From Microcebus murinus (taxonomy: Eukaryota; Chordata; Mammalia; Primates; Cheirogaleidae), in the NCBI RefSeq assembly GCF_040939455.1, contig NC_134109.1, positions 72,011,001 to 72,075,000 on the forward strand: 64,000 nt of DNA. The letters run 5' to 3'. The number at the start of each line of letters is the position of its first letter. The stretch's first letter is position 1. This document shows positions 1-26,499 of this stretch, piece after piece. Below the pieces are notes generated by a model, which saw only the letters and a list, made by a program, of their open reading frames with translations, did no database searches and was not told the origin of the DNA. A program made the position numbers and the translations under genes.

Positions 1-190
1 TAGAAAAAATTAGCCAGGCATAGTGGTACATGTTTGTTGTCCCAGCTACTCGGGAGGCTGAGGCAGGAGGATCGCTTGAGCCCAGGAGTTTGAGGTCGCT
101 GTGAGCTAGGCTGATGCCCCGGCACTCTAGCCTGGGCAACAGAGTGAGACTCGGTCTCAAAAAAAGTAAAAAATAAAAATAAAAAAAAGA
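1..190 (+). repeat. Alu, lemur type, right part only
   Basis: Begins inside the element at 'tagaaaaaattagcc', then the right arm and A-rich tail. The left arm lies outside the window. Confidence 0.9.
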
Positions 191-621
191 ATTGAAACAA
201 GAACAAACTTCTGCTTAACTTTCAGTTAATCATATATTTAATCAGTCAATGTGTTATTGTAAATGGGCATTGTAGATGTACTTATTTTTTTCTTGTCACC
301 GTCCATATTTTATTTCTTTTATATTCACGAGTTCTTTCCTGTTCCTCTTTTTGTACAATTTTACCTCTTGTTACCATTGTTAGCTTGAAAGAGGTACAGT
401 CAGCATTTTCCTTTAGTTACCTATTCCTTTAAAATCTGTAAAAGCCAAGGAAGCATTCAGTGAAAGTAGCTTAATACTTATTTAATTAGACCTATTGTCT
501 GATTTTTCTTAAGCCTATACTAATTGATATTGGGTCATTAGTATATGTTAATATTTCATAGTTGTGATATATTTTCTAGAATGTTTATTGCAATGTTTTT
601 ACAAAAATTATTTTTATTATT

Positions 622-940
622 ACTATTTTTCGAGAAAGAGTCTCACTCTGTTGCCTGGGCTAGAGTGCCGTGGCGTCAGCCTAGCTCACAGCAATCTCCA
701 ACTCCTAGGTTCAAGCAATCCTGCTTCAGCCTCCCAAGTAGCTGGGACTACAGACATGTGCCACTATGCCTGGCTAATTTTTTCTATATATTTTTAGTTG
801 GCCAATTAATTTCTTTCTATTTTTAGTAGAGACGGGGGTCTCGCTCTTGCTAAGGCTGGTTTCGAACTCCTAACCTTAAGCAACCCATCTCGGCCTCCCA
901 GAGTGCTAGGATTACAGACATGAGCCACCACACCTGGCCT
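622..940 (-). repeat. Alu, lemur type
   Basis: Reverse-oriented Alu running from the T-rich tail through 'gagtctcactctgttgcc' to 'cctggcc', with the lemur middle segment near 780-830. Confidence 0.9.
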
Positions 941-960
941 AAAAATTATTTTTATTTTAC

Positions 961-1280
961 TTATTTATTTATTTTTGGAGACAGAGTATTGCTCTGTTGC
1001 TCTGTGCTCTGTTGTCTGGGTAAAGTGCAGTGGCATCCTCATAGCTCACTGCACTCTCAACTCCTGGGCTAAAGTGATCCTCCTGCCGCCTCAGCCTCCT
1101 GAGTAGCTGGAGCTTTAGGCTCATGCTGCCATACCTGGCTAATTTTTCTATTTTTTGTAGAGACAGGGTCTTGCTTTTTTTGCTCAGGCTGGTCTCAAAC
1201 TCCTGACTTCAAGTGATCCTCTGCCTAGGCCTCCCAGAGTGCTAGGTTTATGGGTGTGAGCTACTGTGTACTTTTGGTCA
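961..1280 (-). repeat. Alu, older (J-like)
   Basis: Reverse-oriented, more diverged Alu lacking the lemur TA-rich middle. It abuts the previous Alu. Confidence 0.85.
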
Positions 1281-1308
1281 AAAAATTATTTTTAAAGAAC
1301 CTGGGACA

Positions 1309-1633
1309 GGCTGGGTGTGGTGGCTCATGCCTGTAATCCTAGCACTCTGGGAGGCTGAGGTGGGAGAATCACTCAAGGTCAGGAATTCGAAGCCAGCTTG
1401 AGCAAGAGTGACACCCTGTCTCTACTAAAAATAGAAATAAATTAATTGGCCAACTAAAAATATATAGAAAAAATTAGCCAGGCATGGTGGCGCATGCCTG
1501 TAGTCCCAGCTACTCGGGAGGCCGAGGCAGAAGGATCACTGAGCCCAGGAGTTTGAGGTTGCTGTGAGCTAGGCTGATGCCATGGCACTCTAGCCTGGGC
1601 AACAGAGTGAGACTTTGTCTAAAAAAAATAAAA
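1309..1633 (+). repeat. Alu, lemur type, with target-site duplication
   Basis: Forward Alu flanked by an imperfect duplication: aaagaacctgggaca at 1294-1308 and aaagaacctaagaca at 1632-1646. Confidence 0.9.
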
Positions 1634-2021
1634 AGAACCTAAGACAAAAGATTATGTGTGTGTATATATATATATTTTGATGATTCCTTGAAGTAGCTTA
1701 AATAGATAACAAATGAAAATGATATTGTAAATTTTAGCTCTACTAAAAACATACTTCATGTGTCAAGTTACTTTTGGTGATGAGATCATGCTACTATTGG
1801 AAACTCCATCACAGAAAAAGGTAGAACATATATACTGTGGTCAGGTGGAGTGGTGGTGGGGGTGTCATAGTCTTTTTCCTTATCTAATATTAGGTCTGTA
1901 TTTTATCCATCTCATAGGCATTGAGTCCTGCTAAAATATTTATTGAATGCCTTTTGTCTTTTTGTTCCTAAAGATCTATGAAGGAATAGATGCTTAAATT
2001 TTTCTCTTATTTTTTTCCTAG

Positions 2022-2224
2022 GGAACAACTCCAAGTTTTCTTTGGATAATACACCAGTTCGAAATCGGGGTGGTGGAGATGGAGATTTTCAGTTCAGACC
2101 ATTTTTTGTGGGTTCTCCCACAGCACCTGAACCCAGCAATAGCTTTTTTAGTTTTGCCTCTCCAAGTCGTGAATTACAGCAGGAACAAGTCTCTAGCAGG
2201 GCTTTCAAAGTAAAAAGAATTTAG
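2022..2224 (+). CDS. CCNB1IP1: CCNB1IP1 (HEI10), last coding exon, partial gene
   Basis: This is the C-terminal coding exon of cyclin B1 interacting protein 1, a RING-type ubiquitin/SUMO ligase family protein that marks crossover sites on meiotic chromosomes. The exon opens after a pyrimidine-rich acceptor ending 'tttcctag' at 2021. It reads in frame from 2024 as NNSKFSLDNTPVRN, passes through FRPFFVGSPTAPEP, and ends RAFKVKRI followed by TAG at 2222-2224. That matches the tail of mammalian HEI10 as I know it. The RING and coiled-coil domains are in earlier exons outside the window. The gene is co-oriented with TTC5 and lies about 3.5 kb upstream of it, as in human. The exon is intact. Identity rests on recognition of the C-terminal residues and on synteny. 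Confidence 0.9.
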
Positions 2225-2865
2225 CTCATTTTATAAAATGTTTCTCTATTCACTTTCAGTAATTTCATTTAGCAAATAATCTTTATTCTAGATAAGAGTC
2301 AATCAGCCTTTTTGTGCTTTTTTTAAGTCTTTGAAGTTGTCTTCACATTATCAACTTGTAAGAAACTCAGTGGCAGTGAGGAGTGACTTTAGAGTCTGGT
2401 TTCTTTGTTTCAATTATTTAAAGCATGAACATTTTAATCTCAATTTCATCATTAACTGTTGAGTTTTTCATCACTAGTAAAAAAAAAAAGGTCATGATGT
2501 TACTATGTGTTTCATAGATCATTATTTCTGTCTGGGCTGTTTCTGATTGAGTTCTGTGTTTATATGTATGTATGTAAGTACCTATATGTCTACATTTCAC
2601 TTTGGATTCTGGTATATATGCATATATGTAAATGTATGTGTGTTAATTTACACTGATATTTTGCTGTATTTGTCAATATATTTGTGTGAAAATTTTGGTT
2701 TTGGAAAATGGTGGGTGCTCTGTAGCTTGTTATTTGGGTGTGTGTATTTATTTGTATATTAATATGTTTAGAGGTACTGTCAAGCCAGTGAATGAGAGTA
2801 CAATTAATGCATGTATGTTCAATCCTTATTTGTATTTAAAAATAAATCACATTGATAAAGTTATT
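2225..2865 (+). other. CCNB1IP1: CCNB1IP1 3' UTR with polyadenylation signal
   Basis: AT-rich sequence follows the stop codon, with a canonical AATAAA at 2841-2846. Cleavage would be expected some 15-25 bases further on. The region has no recognisable repeat until the Tigger-like element begins near 2890, which fits a retained 3' UTR. The exact end is inferred. Confidence 0.55.
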
Positions 2866-2888
2866 TTGTAAAGTTAGTTTTTGACATT

Positions 2889-3222
2889 TACAGTTGGCCC
2901 TCCATATCCTTGAGTTCCGCATTTGTGGAGTCAACCAACCACAGTCTGAAAATATTCAGAGAAAAAAAAGCAATAAAAAATAACCATACAGCAATTAAAA
3001 AATACAAATAAATAAACCAACACAGCATAACTATTTGCATAGCATTTACAATGTATTAGGTATTTTAAGTAATCTTGAGGTGATTTAAAGTATACAGAGG
3101 AATATGAGTAGCTTATATGCAAATGATATGCCATTTGGTGAAAGGAACTTGAGCATTCCAGAATTTTTATATCCACAGGGTTCCTGGAACTAATCCCTGC
3201 GGGTCCCAAAGGACAACTGTAT
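2889..3222. mobile_element. Tigger/mariner-type non-autonomous DNA transposon
   Basis: The ends are inverted copies of each other: 'tacagttggccctcc' at the left and 'aaggacaactgta' at the right. Short internal motifs such as 'tcaaccaaccacagtctg' resemble TcMar-Tigger derived elements. The subfamily was not assigned. It lies just past the CCNB1IP1 polyadenylation signal. Confidence 0.65.
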
Positions 3223-3239
3223 TTTAAAATAAATCTCCT

Positions 3240-3563
3240 GGCTGGGCACAGTGGCTCATGTAATCCTAGCACTCTGGGAGGCTGAGGCGGGCAGATTGCT
3301 CGAGGTCAGGAGTTTGAAACCAGCCTGAGCAAGAGCAAGACCCCGTCTCTACTATAAATAGAAATTAATTGGCCAACTAATATATATAGAAAAAATTAGC
3401 CGGGCATGGTGGCACATGCCTGTAATCCCAGGTATTTGGGAGGCTGAGGCAGGAGGATTGTTTGAGCCCAGGAGTTGGAGGTTGCTGTGAGCTAGGCTGA
3501 TGCCACGACACTCACTCTAGCCAGGGCAACAAAGTGAGACTCTCTCTCAAAAAAAAAAAAAAA
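3240..3563 (+). repeat. Alu, lemur type
   Basis: Forward Alu with lemur middle segment near 3365-3400 and an A tail ending at 3563. Confidence 0.9.
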
Positions 3564-4306
3564 TCTACTTTTTTTTACCTTTTTGTCAACTGTTGCCTTA
3601 GGTTTTACTTATTTAGGAATGCAGTTCTGCAGAAAATTTGCCAGCATGTTATTGATCTCAAGAGATTATATTAATTAAAATAATTTAAAGATTTATTTCT
3701 TGTTCTCCTTTATTAAATAGTGAGCACTTCTGATTACTATTATAGAAAGTAAATTACGTTTAATTATTTCGTTATTTAAGATGTAATGTCAGGAAGGAAA
3801 TTTGAATGACATTCTCAGTAACTATATGCTCTGTTAGAGGGAAGGCTTGAAAGCATACTGGTTGGGGAGCCAGGCCATCTGGGTTCTGGTTTTTCCCATG
3901 TATTGATTGTACAAGTTGGAGTTTAAAGTTTCTGGTCTTTAAGTTTCTATATTTGTAAAATGAAGTATTAAGTTATCCTTACAGCCTTTTCTAAGTCTTA
4001 AATTTTATGATTGATTCTTATTGGTTTGGGATGGATTACAATAGAATTACCCTAAATGCCAAATCCCATTGTTTTTTAGGTAAGAAAAATCATAATGAAA
4101 TCATTTGAAGAAATTTTATATTATGTCATTATATTATAGAAAGGCAAGTAAATATGCTTGTTCTACATGATTGAATAGGAAGCAAATAATATTTTCTTCA
4201 TTAGGAGTATAGAGTATAAGTTCTCTTCATTTTTTTTTTTCTATTTATACTCTAAAGTTAAAATATCTGAGAAAAAGGATGAAAAATTTTGACTTAAAAG
4301 TTTTAA
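3564..4306. other. Intergenic, nothing recognised
   Basis: AT-rich sequence between CCNB1IP1 and TTC5. No coding, RNA or clear repeat signature was seen. Confidence 0.4.
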
Positions 4307-4587
4307 GGCCAGGAGCAATGGCTCACACCTGTAATCCGGGCACTTTGGGAGGCTGAGGTGTGAGGATTGTTTGAGGTTAGGAGTTTGAGACCAACCTGGG
4401 CAACATAGTGAGACCTTGTCTTTACAAAAACTAAGAAAAATTAGCTGGAGTGGTGGTGGGCACCTGCAGTCCCAGCAGCTTGGGAGGCTGAGGCAAGAGA
4501 ATTACTTGAGCCCAGGAGTTGGAAGCTATGATCATGCCACTGATGAAAGAGAGTGATCCCCATCTCTACAAAAAAAGAAAAGAAAAC
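4307..4587 (+). repeat. Alu, older (J-like)
   Basis: Forward Alu without the lemur middle segment and with a degraded right arm near 4525-4560. Confidence 0.85.
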
Positions 4588-4754
4588 CCATTAAAATATT
4601 TAAAAAGTTTTAAAACATCCCTCCTTGTTTCATAGCCAATTACAGATTTTATAGATTACAGTACAAAGTATTTTCCTTCCCTATGCATTTTATATTTTGT
4701 TGGAAAATAGTTTGAGCAAATGATATTATGTACACTGTGGTTTCTGCCCTGAAC

Positions 4755-5230
4755 GTTTTACTTCATTGTTAGGTTCCCAGAATCAGTTTGAAGTACAAGT
4801 AAACTATAATTAAAACTAAGAAAGTAAACAGAAGCTGTCAGAAATATTACATGGAACTTTAAAAAATCATTTGAATTTAATACATTCACATAGTACAAAT
4901 TCAAAAGGATACAAAAAAGACAGTAAAGAGTCACCCACCCCTGCCCCCTAGCCACTCCCACGCTTAGGAAGCAAGTGTTTATTGTTGCCAGTGTCTTGCG
5001 TTTATTTTCAGAGATAGTCTTATGTAGAGGCAAGATTTTTTTGTTTAAAAATTATGTTTATTATTTTTGAATAGGTAATACATGTACATGGTAAAAAATT
5101 CAAAAAGGTACACAGTGAAAAGAATTTTCTTGGCTCACCCACAACTTCCAGTTGCCCCTTTTCCTTCTCTAAAGAGACAGTCATTGTTATAAGTCCTTCT
5201 GGAAAAAGTCTATGGTGTATAGCACGGTGG
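4755..5230. repeat. Probable old L1-type fragments
   Basis: Two related stretches ('acaaattcaaaaggatac' near 4896 and 'aaaaaattcaaaaaggtac' near 5093) resemble the repeated 3' region of old mammalian L1. The assignment is tentative. Confidence 0.35.
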
Positions 5231-5559
5231 CTTTTATAATACCATCCCTAGTATAGCATATTTATTAGGATAGCACATTAAAAACAATAAAATTACTCAT
5301 ACAGAAAATCACTGCAAAGTTTGGAAAAAATTCAGACACTAAGTTACCATGGTACCACCTTCCGTTCAAAATTTCAAACAACACACAAAGGCACTGTCTT
5401 AACCTGCCTTCTTGGGGGTATTATAATATTAGTATTAAACAAGAAGGAAGATATGAAACAAAAGTATACCTTTAATTAAGCTGAAAATATTTTGTTTCCA
5501 GGATTGAGGAAAGAAACTATGAACTCAAAAGTGTTGAAAGCCTCCGTTGTGCTATAGGC

Positions 5560-5701
5560 AAAAAAGTTGGTTTGAAGCAAAGCTCTTCAGGTGCAGGCAA
5601 GCCTCCAGAGCCCTAGATGTCGCTGTGGCTTCACAATGCGAGTGGCCCTGAGTCTCTGTGGTTATAAAGTTGTGGGCAGAGAGGCTTAGAGTGGCTGGGA
5701 A
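5560..5701 (+). promoter_or_regulatory. TTC5: Presumed TTC5 promoter and short 5' UTR
   Basis: This is the sequence immediately upstream of the TTC5 start. It is only modestly GC-rich; more CpG dinucleotides fall just inside intron 1 (about 5,830-5,990). A TATAAA occurs at 5662-5667, but it lies so close to the ATG that the 5' UTR would be about ten bases, so it may not be used. The transcription start is not visible from sequence alone. Confidence 0.3.
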
Positions 5702-20263
<14,562 letters not shown>

Positions 20264-20745
20264 CCTCCCCTGACTTGCGTGCTAAAGAGGGAGTGGAGGA
20301 GAGGAGATAAGCTCAAGGCACCCTGCAGCTGGACCAGACACATCCAGTGACTCAACTGGGATGGGGGGATGTTTAAAATGAAGACTTTACCTTCCTCTGC
20401 TCCGTAAGACACCTGTGTCTCTCCTGTCTCCCCTATCACCATGTTGCAGTTCTCTCCAGGGTCACATGCTCCCCTGGTATATTTCTCCTGCCTTGTTTAC
20501 TGCTCTCTGTTTTAAGCTAAGAGCATGAAATTGGTAGAAGTGTTGGGATCTTGCCATGGGACAGAGTCTCCAAGGTTCCTGTTCTTGCCTCCTTCTTGAG
20601 CCTTGTGTATATATCATTTCAATATTTATTGCTAAGGGAGGGGGTTTAATTTTTTAATGGCCTGGTTTTTGAGCAATTTTTATTTTTAAAATTTAGCTCC
20701 TTTCCCCGTCTATGGGGCTGGAACGGAATTAAATTTGTTTGGAAA
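20264..20745 (+). other. TTC5: TTC5 3' UTR with ATTAAA polyadenylation signal
   Basis: Repeat-free sequence follows the stop codon. An ATTAAA at 20728-20733 is followed shortly by a T/G run and an A run near 20743, a plausible poly(A) site. The transcript end is inferred. Confidence 0.6.
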
Positions 20746-20959
20746 AAAAAATACCGTGTCGTTTGTCCTGCTTCATGCTCTTTAGGCTTGGATTCTTGGT
20801 TTTAGGATCACTTCAATCTATTGGAGTAATCGTCTCGAAGCTTGTCTTTTTTTTTGCAGTCACAACATAAAGGTGAACTGTTTCTACACCATAGAGTTAT
20901 ATGTGATGAAAAATGGATTCTGGGAGATGCAGCCACTGGGGGTGGGGGTTGGGGGGGCG

Positions 20960-21452
20960 ACAGCTTCTGTTGCGTCAGTGGCGTGAGATGACACGCCGCC
21001 CGGGTTCTAGTGTGCCGGGCCGCCGGCAGAGCTGACGCCCGTGTCTCCTGGCTGGTCCGGGGTCCTGGCACCGCCCCACGCGCAGACCTGGCCACAGCCC
21101 GTGCCCCACGTGACGGCTCACGAGGCACCTGTCGGACTTCTGCAGGGGCTGAGTGGTGCGGGGCCGCATCCAAGCATCTGGGCGTCCCCACAGCTAACTT
21201 TCCTGAACAAGTAGTAGATAGTCTTCCAGCTGACGTATCCACTGGCATTTATTGTGGTTGGGCCAGTGTTGGAAGTGGAGATGTCCACAAGACAGTGGTA
21301 ATCGCGGGATGGAACCCGTGCTACAAGAACACAAAAAAGTCTATGGAAACTCATACGGTGGTATCTTCACAGAGGACTTCTATGGGGAAATCTCCTATGT
21401 GGCCATAGTTGGCGACCTCAGACCAGAAAAGAACTCATTTAATTCCCCTCTG
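20960..21452 (+). pseudogene. RFK: RFK (riboflavin kinase) processed pseudogene, 3'-truncated
   Basis: An intronless copy of the riboflavin kinase mRNA, which in its working form makes FMN from riboflavin and ATP. Clear family stretches include GVPTANFPEQVVD, STGIYCGWASVGSGDVHK and WNPCYKNTKKSMETHT, then in another frame EDFYGEISYVAIVG and LRPEKN. Disabling changes: the presumed start is ACG at 21120-21122, an in-frame TGA lies at 21150-21152, a small deletion shifts frame just after it, and a second frameshift lies near 21345-21360. Homology ends near 21,435, about two thirds into the protein, and no poly(A) tail is seen. The CpG-dense sequence upstream (about 20,960-21,119) is probably copied 5' UTR. 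A lemur Alu landed 14 bases further on. It is non-functional as a kinase. Confidence 0.88.
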
Positions 21453-21469
21453 TTGTTTTATGAAGTTTT

Positions 21470-21806
<337 letters not shown>

Positions 21807-21861
21807 GTTTTATGAAGTTTTATCATGTTGTTTTTTTCTTTCATTGTGACTTTTTAAAAAA

Positions 21862-22135
21862 TAATTTTTATAAAGAGACAGAGTCTTACTCTATCACCCA
21901 GGCTGGAGTGTAGTGGTATGATCATAGCTCACTGTAACCTTGAACTCCTGATCTAGCCGTTCTCCCACCTCAGCCTCCTGGAAGGACAGGCGTGAGTCAC
22001 CATGTCTGGCTAGCTTTTTTATTTTTTGTAGAGACATATGTTGCCCAAGCTCATCTTGAATTCCTGGCCTCAAGTGATCCTTCCACCTCAGTCCCAAAGT
22101 GCTGGAATTACAGGCGTGAGCTACCATGCCCACCT
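21862..22135 (-). repeat. Alu, older (J-like)
   Basis: Reverse-oriented, diverged Alu ending near 'gcccacctgg'. Confidence 0.85.
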
Positions 22136-23500
22136 GGGTTTTGTTTATGTTGTGATTTAAATGTATATATATTTTTTCTAATGAGTTTTAATTGGCCTAG
22201 CATCTTTTATTAAAGAATAAATCCTTTCCCTTCTGGTCTTTAAAGCCCATTCTGTCTTAAATCAACATTTCATATATAAAGGCCTGTTTTTAAGCTCTCT
22301 AATCTATTCTGGCCTATTTATTTCTATACCAATACCACATTGTTTTATAGTCTTATAAGAAGTCAGTATCTAATCAGACAAGGTCTTTTATATTTTTTGC
22401 AAGTGTCCCCTTTACACTTTAAAATCAGCTATTAAATTTTTGTGAAAAATACCTCTAGGATTTTGACTGGGATTGCATCAAATTTACAGATCAGTTTAGT
22501 AAGAATAGCCATCTTCATAACATTAAATCTTCTTATCCATGATTTTCTTATTATCCATTAAGTCTTCTCCAATGTCTTTCAATAATTGAAAGGTTTTATA
22601 TACCTTTTATTAGATTTATTCCTAGCTACTTTATAGTTTTTGCTGCTATAAATAGTATTTTTGCAAATGACATTTGCTGACTCAGTTTGGAAATAGAAAT
22701 AGAATTGGTTATTTTATGTTTTTTGTAGCCATGACGTTTTTAGAACTCTCTTTCATTTTAATAAATTGTTGATTCTTCTGAGTTTTCCATGTACAAATAA
22801 TGACTATTTTATGTCTTCTTTTCCAATCTTTATTTATTTATCTTCACTATTTGGGACCTCTAGTGTGCTGAATAGAAGTGGTGATAGCAAGCATCCTTGT
22901 CTTATTCCTAGACTTAAGTAAAATACTTTCAATGTTTCATCATTAAGATATTTGTTGTATGTTTTTATATATACTTGTTATTAAATACTAAGTTTGAGTT
23001 TATAATTAAAATATTTAGATTTTACCTAATGCTTTTTCTGCACTTATTGAAATGGCAAATGATTTTTTTCCTTTAATCTGTTAATGTGGTAAATTAGAGT
23101 GCTCAACTTTCAATCAATAAACCAAACTTGCTTTCTTGGTACAAACGTTACTTGGTCAGGATATATTTTTTGTACATTGCTGGATTAATTTGAGTAATAT
23201 TTAGGATTTTGTATCTGTGAGTCACAAGTGATATTAGTTTATGAGCCTGTACTTTTTATTTCTTAATATATTCTACTCTGGTTTTGGTATCAAAGTTATG
23301 CTAGCCTCATAAATGAGTAAAGAGTGTTTCGTCTGTTTATTTGAAAAGCTTATGTAAAATTGGTTTATTTTATTTTGGGGGGAGGGCAGGACTTACCTAT
23401 ATAGTCATTAGTACCTGGAATTTTCTTATGGAAAGATTAACTATTGATTTAAATTCTTTAACGTATACCAGATCTAATTATTCAAGCTTTCCTTTGAGTC

Positions 23501-23916
23501 ATTTTTTATTTTTTTGAGACGGAGTCTCACTCTGTTGCCCAGACTAGAGTGCCATGGCGTCTGCCTAGCTCACAGCAACCTCAAACTCCTGGGCTCAGGT
23601 TATTCTCCTGCCTCAGCCTCCCGAGTAGCTGGGACTACAGGCATACGCCACTATGCCCAGCTAATTCTTTTTTTTTTTTTTTTTGGCATATTATGGGGGT
23701 ACAGATTTTAAGGTTTCAATAAATGCCCATTCCCCCCTCCCCCCCAGCTAATTCTTTCTATATATTTTTAGTTGGCCAATTAATTTCTTTCTATTTTTAG
23801 TAGAAACGGGGTCTCGTTCTTGCTCAGGCTGATTTCAAACTCCTGACCTTGAGTGGTCCTTTCACCTCGGCCTCACACAGTGCTAGGATAACAGGTGTGA
23901 GCCACTGTACCTGGCC
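23501..23916 (-). repeat. Alu, lemur type, split by a tiny L1
   Basis: Reverse-oriented Alu. The middle is interrupted at 23671-23742 by a minimal L1 3' end (separate entry). Confidence 0.9.
23671..23742 (-). mobile_element. Minimal 5'-truncated L1 insertion (72 bp) inside an Alu
   Basis: A poly-T run followed by the complement of the young lemur L1 3' terminus ('ggcatattatgggggtac'). It is bounded by an exact duplication 'cccagctaattcttt' at 23656-23670 and 23743-23757 of the host Alu. Confidence 0.9.
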
Positions 23917-24017
23917 TGAGTCAGTTTTGATATTTTATATTTTTCCAGTAATTTATACATTTCATTTAAGTCTTCAAATTTGCTTATCTAAATATATGCT
24001 CATTGTGTTCTCTTGCC

Positions 24018-24064
24018 TTTCCTTCCTTCTTTCTTTCTTTCTTTCTTTCTTTTTTTTTTTTTTT
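24018..24064. repeat. (CTTT)n microsatellite and T run
   Basis: Five or more 'ctttctttcttt' units followed by a run of T. Confidence 0.9.
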
Positions 24065-24744
24065 ATGTGGGAGCTTGCCTTTCTCTTTCAGGCTAAAAAA
24101 TCTCTTTTAATGCTATCCAGGAAAGAATGTTCCTCTTCTGTCAGTGACCTGTCAGTCTGTTGAGTTCTGGGGAACCACAGTGCCTGGTACTGGCAGGTTT
24201 GTAGCCTTCATTCTTTCTAATCTTGATCTTTTATATTGAAGACAAAGATGCTATTTTTATTTTCCAAATGAAAATTGGGTTGTTAGGATCACTCTGTGTA
24301 TAAGCCAGAATCTCATTCTCAATTTTCCTAGGATTTGGTTGGTTTTCAGCACACTCTCAGCTCCTAGCAGATTTGCATAGAGCAGGCAACCATGGGGGAA
24401 GTTCTCATAGAAAACTGCATGTATACGTGGTGTGGGGTGATGGAATGGGACATATATGGGAATATATGGGGAAAAGGAAACTGCTCTGGCTTCTTACTCC
24501 ACATGGGAGATGGCATTGTGCAGTGGGAAAGATAATTAAATTTTTGCTCTCTAATTGTAACTTTTTCATTTATTTCAGGAAGTTAAATATACAATGATGT
24601 AAAATTGAAAAATTTAAAAAAATATATAGAGAAAAAGCTTCATTTTCACTCCTGACCCTTAGTTCTCTCATGGAGTAAATACTGATTTTTTTTTTTTTTC
24701 CTTTTTAAGATACTCTCTCTATATATAACCATAGTGGTATATTG

Positions 24745-24858
24745 CTTAAAAAAACACAAGTAGAGGGGAGAGGTGGCAAGGGCATTATATGTACCTTTAA
24801 CAATATTTATACCCCCATAATATGATGAAATATAAAAACAAACAAACAAACAAACACC
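24745..24858 (+). mobile_element. L1 3'-end remnant with (AAAC)n tail
   Basis: Contains 'aagggcattatatgtaccttt' and 'acccccataatatg', shared with the L1 3' ends at 23.7, 30.8 and 60.1 kb, then an A-rich 'aaacaaacaaac' tail. Confidence 0.65.
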
Positions 24859-24869
24859 CCACAAGTAAT

Positions 24870-25985
24870 ACTACCTGTGTTATCTTAGGTAAATCTTGAA
24901 CTTCAGTATTAACTTCTTCAAATTCCTAAATGGAAATACTTATACATACTTGGCAAAACCCACAGTGATTTTGTGGAAATTGATCAAGTAGTGTTGTGAA
25001 CATGCTTTGAAGATCATTGGGTATTTTATAAGTACAGGATGGATGGGAGGGTAGTCATGGGAGTGTTATCATTCTACACAAAGCACAATGAGTCACATGT
25101 GATCTAACTTGACAAGAACGATTCTGAATTGGCAGCAGGGTTGTGTGTCAGCAGTTTTCTGGCTAACTCTGTAGGGTATGCTTCTCACATGTCCCATCCC
25201 TCTCCTAGCATGTTGGGGGTTCCTTCATGGCTAATCAAGAGATACCACTTGCACCTTAATTGTCAGGTGCATATTCACTTGTGATAGGATGTGGAAATTT
25301 GCCAGAGCATGGGACACCTCTGCCTCTCTCCTCCTCTTTGCTCCCTCTTCAGGGAGTTAGTATTGGAACTTGGCTGATGCAACAGTTTGAGTCACTGTCC
25401 CTCAGTGCTGTGGGATCTACTCACTTTTAATTGAGAGTTGCTGGAATCACTTCTCTCTCCCTCCCTCCCTTACTCTGAATTCCTTCTCTAATTGGCTCTC
25501 AGAGGACTCCAACTCCTGCTAATCAACCAAGACAGAGCTGCTGCTGGGAGCCCCAGACCAGCATCTGGGGACCTCAGGTTCTGCTGTGACTCTGCTTCTT
25601 TAAGTTTCTTTTCTAATCGGTTAAAACAACTTTGTCTTCAGAGTAGGCCTGGGAGAATAGGGTTCCTTTGGGCATTGGTTTCCCAGAGGCAGCTTGAATG
25701 GTGCTAACCTCTGCTAGACTTTGCCAGCTACTGTGTCCAGCCTGAATCTTTTTGTCCCTGCTAGCAGAGAGAGGAGAAGATGGTAACCTGTTGAAGTGTC
25801 CAAAGTGGGGCTGGTGACTCATGAGAAAAATGAGTAGATGAAGCATATCATTTGTGGAATGTTAGCCTCAACATACTGGTCCACACACTGCTTCTCTATT
25901 AGCAAAAGGCCTTGTGGAAAGCTTACTTTGTCTGCTTCTGTTTGTCATTGCCCAAAGGAAGGTACATACTAGTTAGGCAGCTTTG
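24870..25985. other. Intergenic, nothing recognised
   Basis: Moderate-GC unique sequence downstream of the RFK copy. Short open frames (for example 25,492-25,707) show no family resemblance. Confidence 0.4.
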
Positions 25986-25989
25986 GCCA

Positions 25990-26480
25990 GTAACTATCAA
26001 GTTACATTAAAAATTTATTTTAAAAATAGACTTTATCTTTTAGAGCAGTTTTAGGTTCACAGCAAAGTTGAATGGAAAATACAGAGAGTTCTCAAATACC
26101 TCCTCACTCAACTTATGCCCAGCCTTCCCCACTATCAACATCCCATACCAGAGCAGTGCATTTCTTATAATTGATGAACCTACACTGATACATCATTATC
26201 ACTCAAAGTTCAGAGTTTAGGGTTTACTCTTGGTGTTGTACATTCTGTGGGTTTTGACAAATGTATACTGACACGTATCCATTATAACAGTATCAGACAG
26301 AATAGTTTTACTGCCCTAAAAATCTTCTGTGATCCACCTATCCATCCTTCCCTCCTTCCTATCCCCTAGAAACCACTGTCTTTTTATTGTCTCCATACTT
26401 TTGCCTTTTCCAGGATGTCATAAAGCTGGAATTATGGATTATGTAGCCTTTTCAGGTTGACTTCTTGGGTTACATTTTAA
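25990..26480 (-). mobile_element. Old L1 3' UTR-type fragment, antisense
   Basis: 'agagcagttttaggttcaca' and 'gggttttgacaaatgtata' are familiar from the complement of old mammalian L1 3' regions. Confidence 0.6.
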
Positions 26481-26499
26481 AGTGACATTTAAAAGTAAT

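Larger units (their letters stand above)
1..2021 (+). other. CCNB1IP1: CCNB1IP1 terminal intron (partial)
   Basis: This non-coding sequence precedes the last CCNB1IP1 exon. It holds four Alu copies (listed separately) and a short TG/TA microsatellite near 1652-1675. No other exon-like segment was recognised. Confidence 0.6.
22230..24020 (-). mobile_element. Old L1 ORF2-region fragment, antisense
   Basis: Text such as 'ctataccaataccacattgt' and 'gattgcatcaaatttacagat' is the complement of L1 ORF2 sequence. The fragment is many times frameshifted and split by an Alu at 23,501-23,916. It encodes nothing intact. Confidence 0.75.

Noticed and set aside
4935..4955. Possible second CTCF-like site around 'ctgccccctagccactcc'
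   Set aside because: Read on the - strand it lacks the CCA part of the core, so it is only a partial match.
5662..5667. TATAAA box for TTC5
   Set aside because: It lies about 35 bases before the ATG, which would leave almost no 5' UTR. Kept only as a note in the promoter entry.
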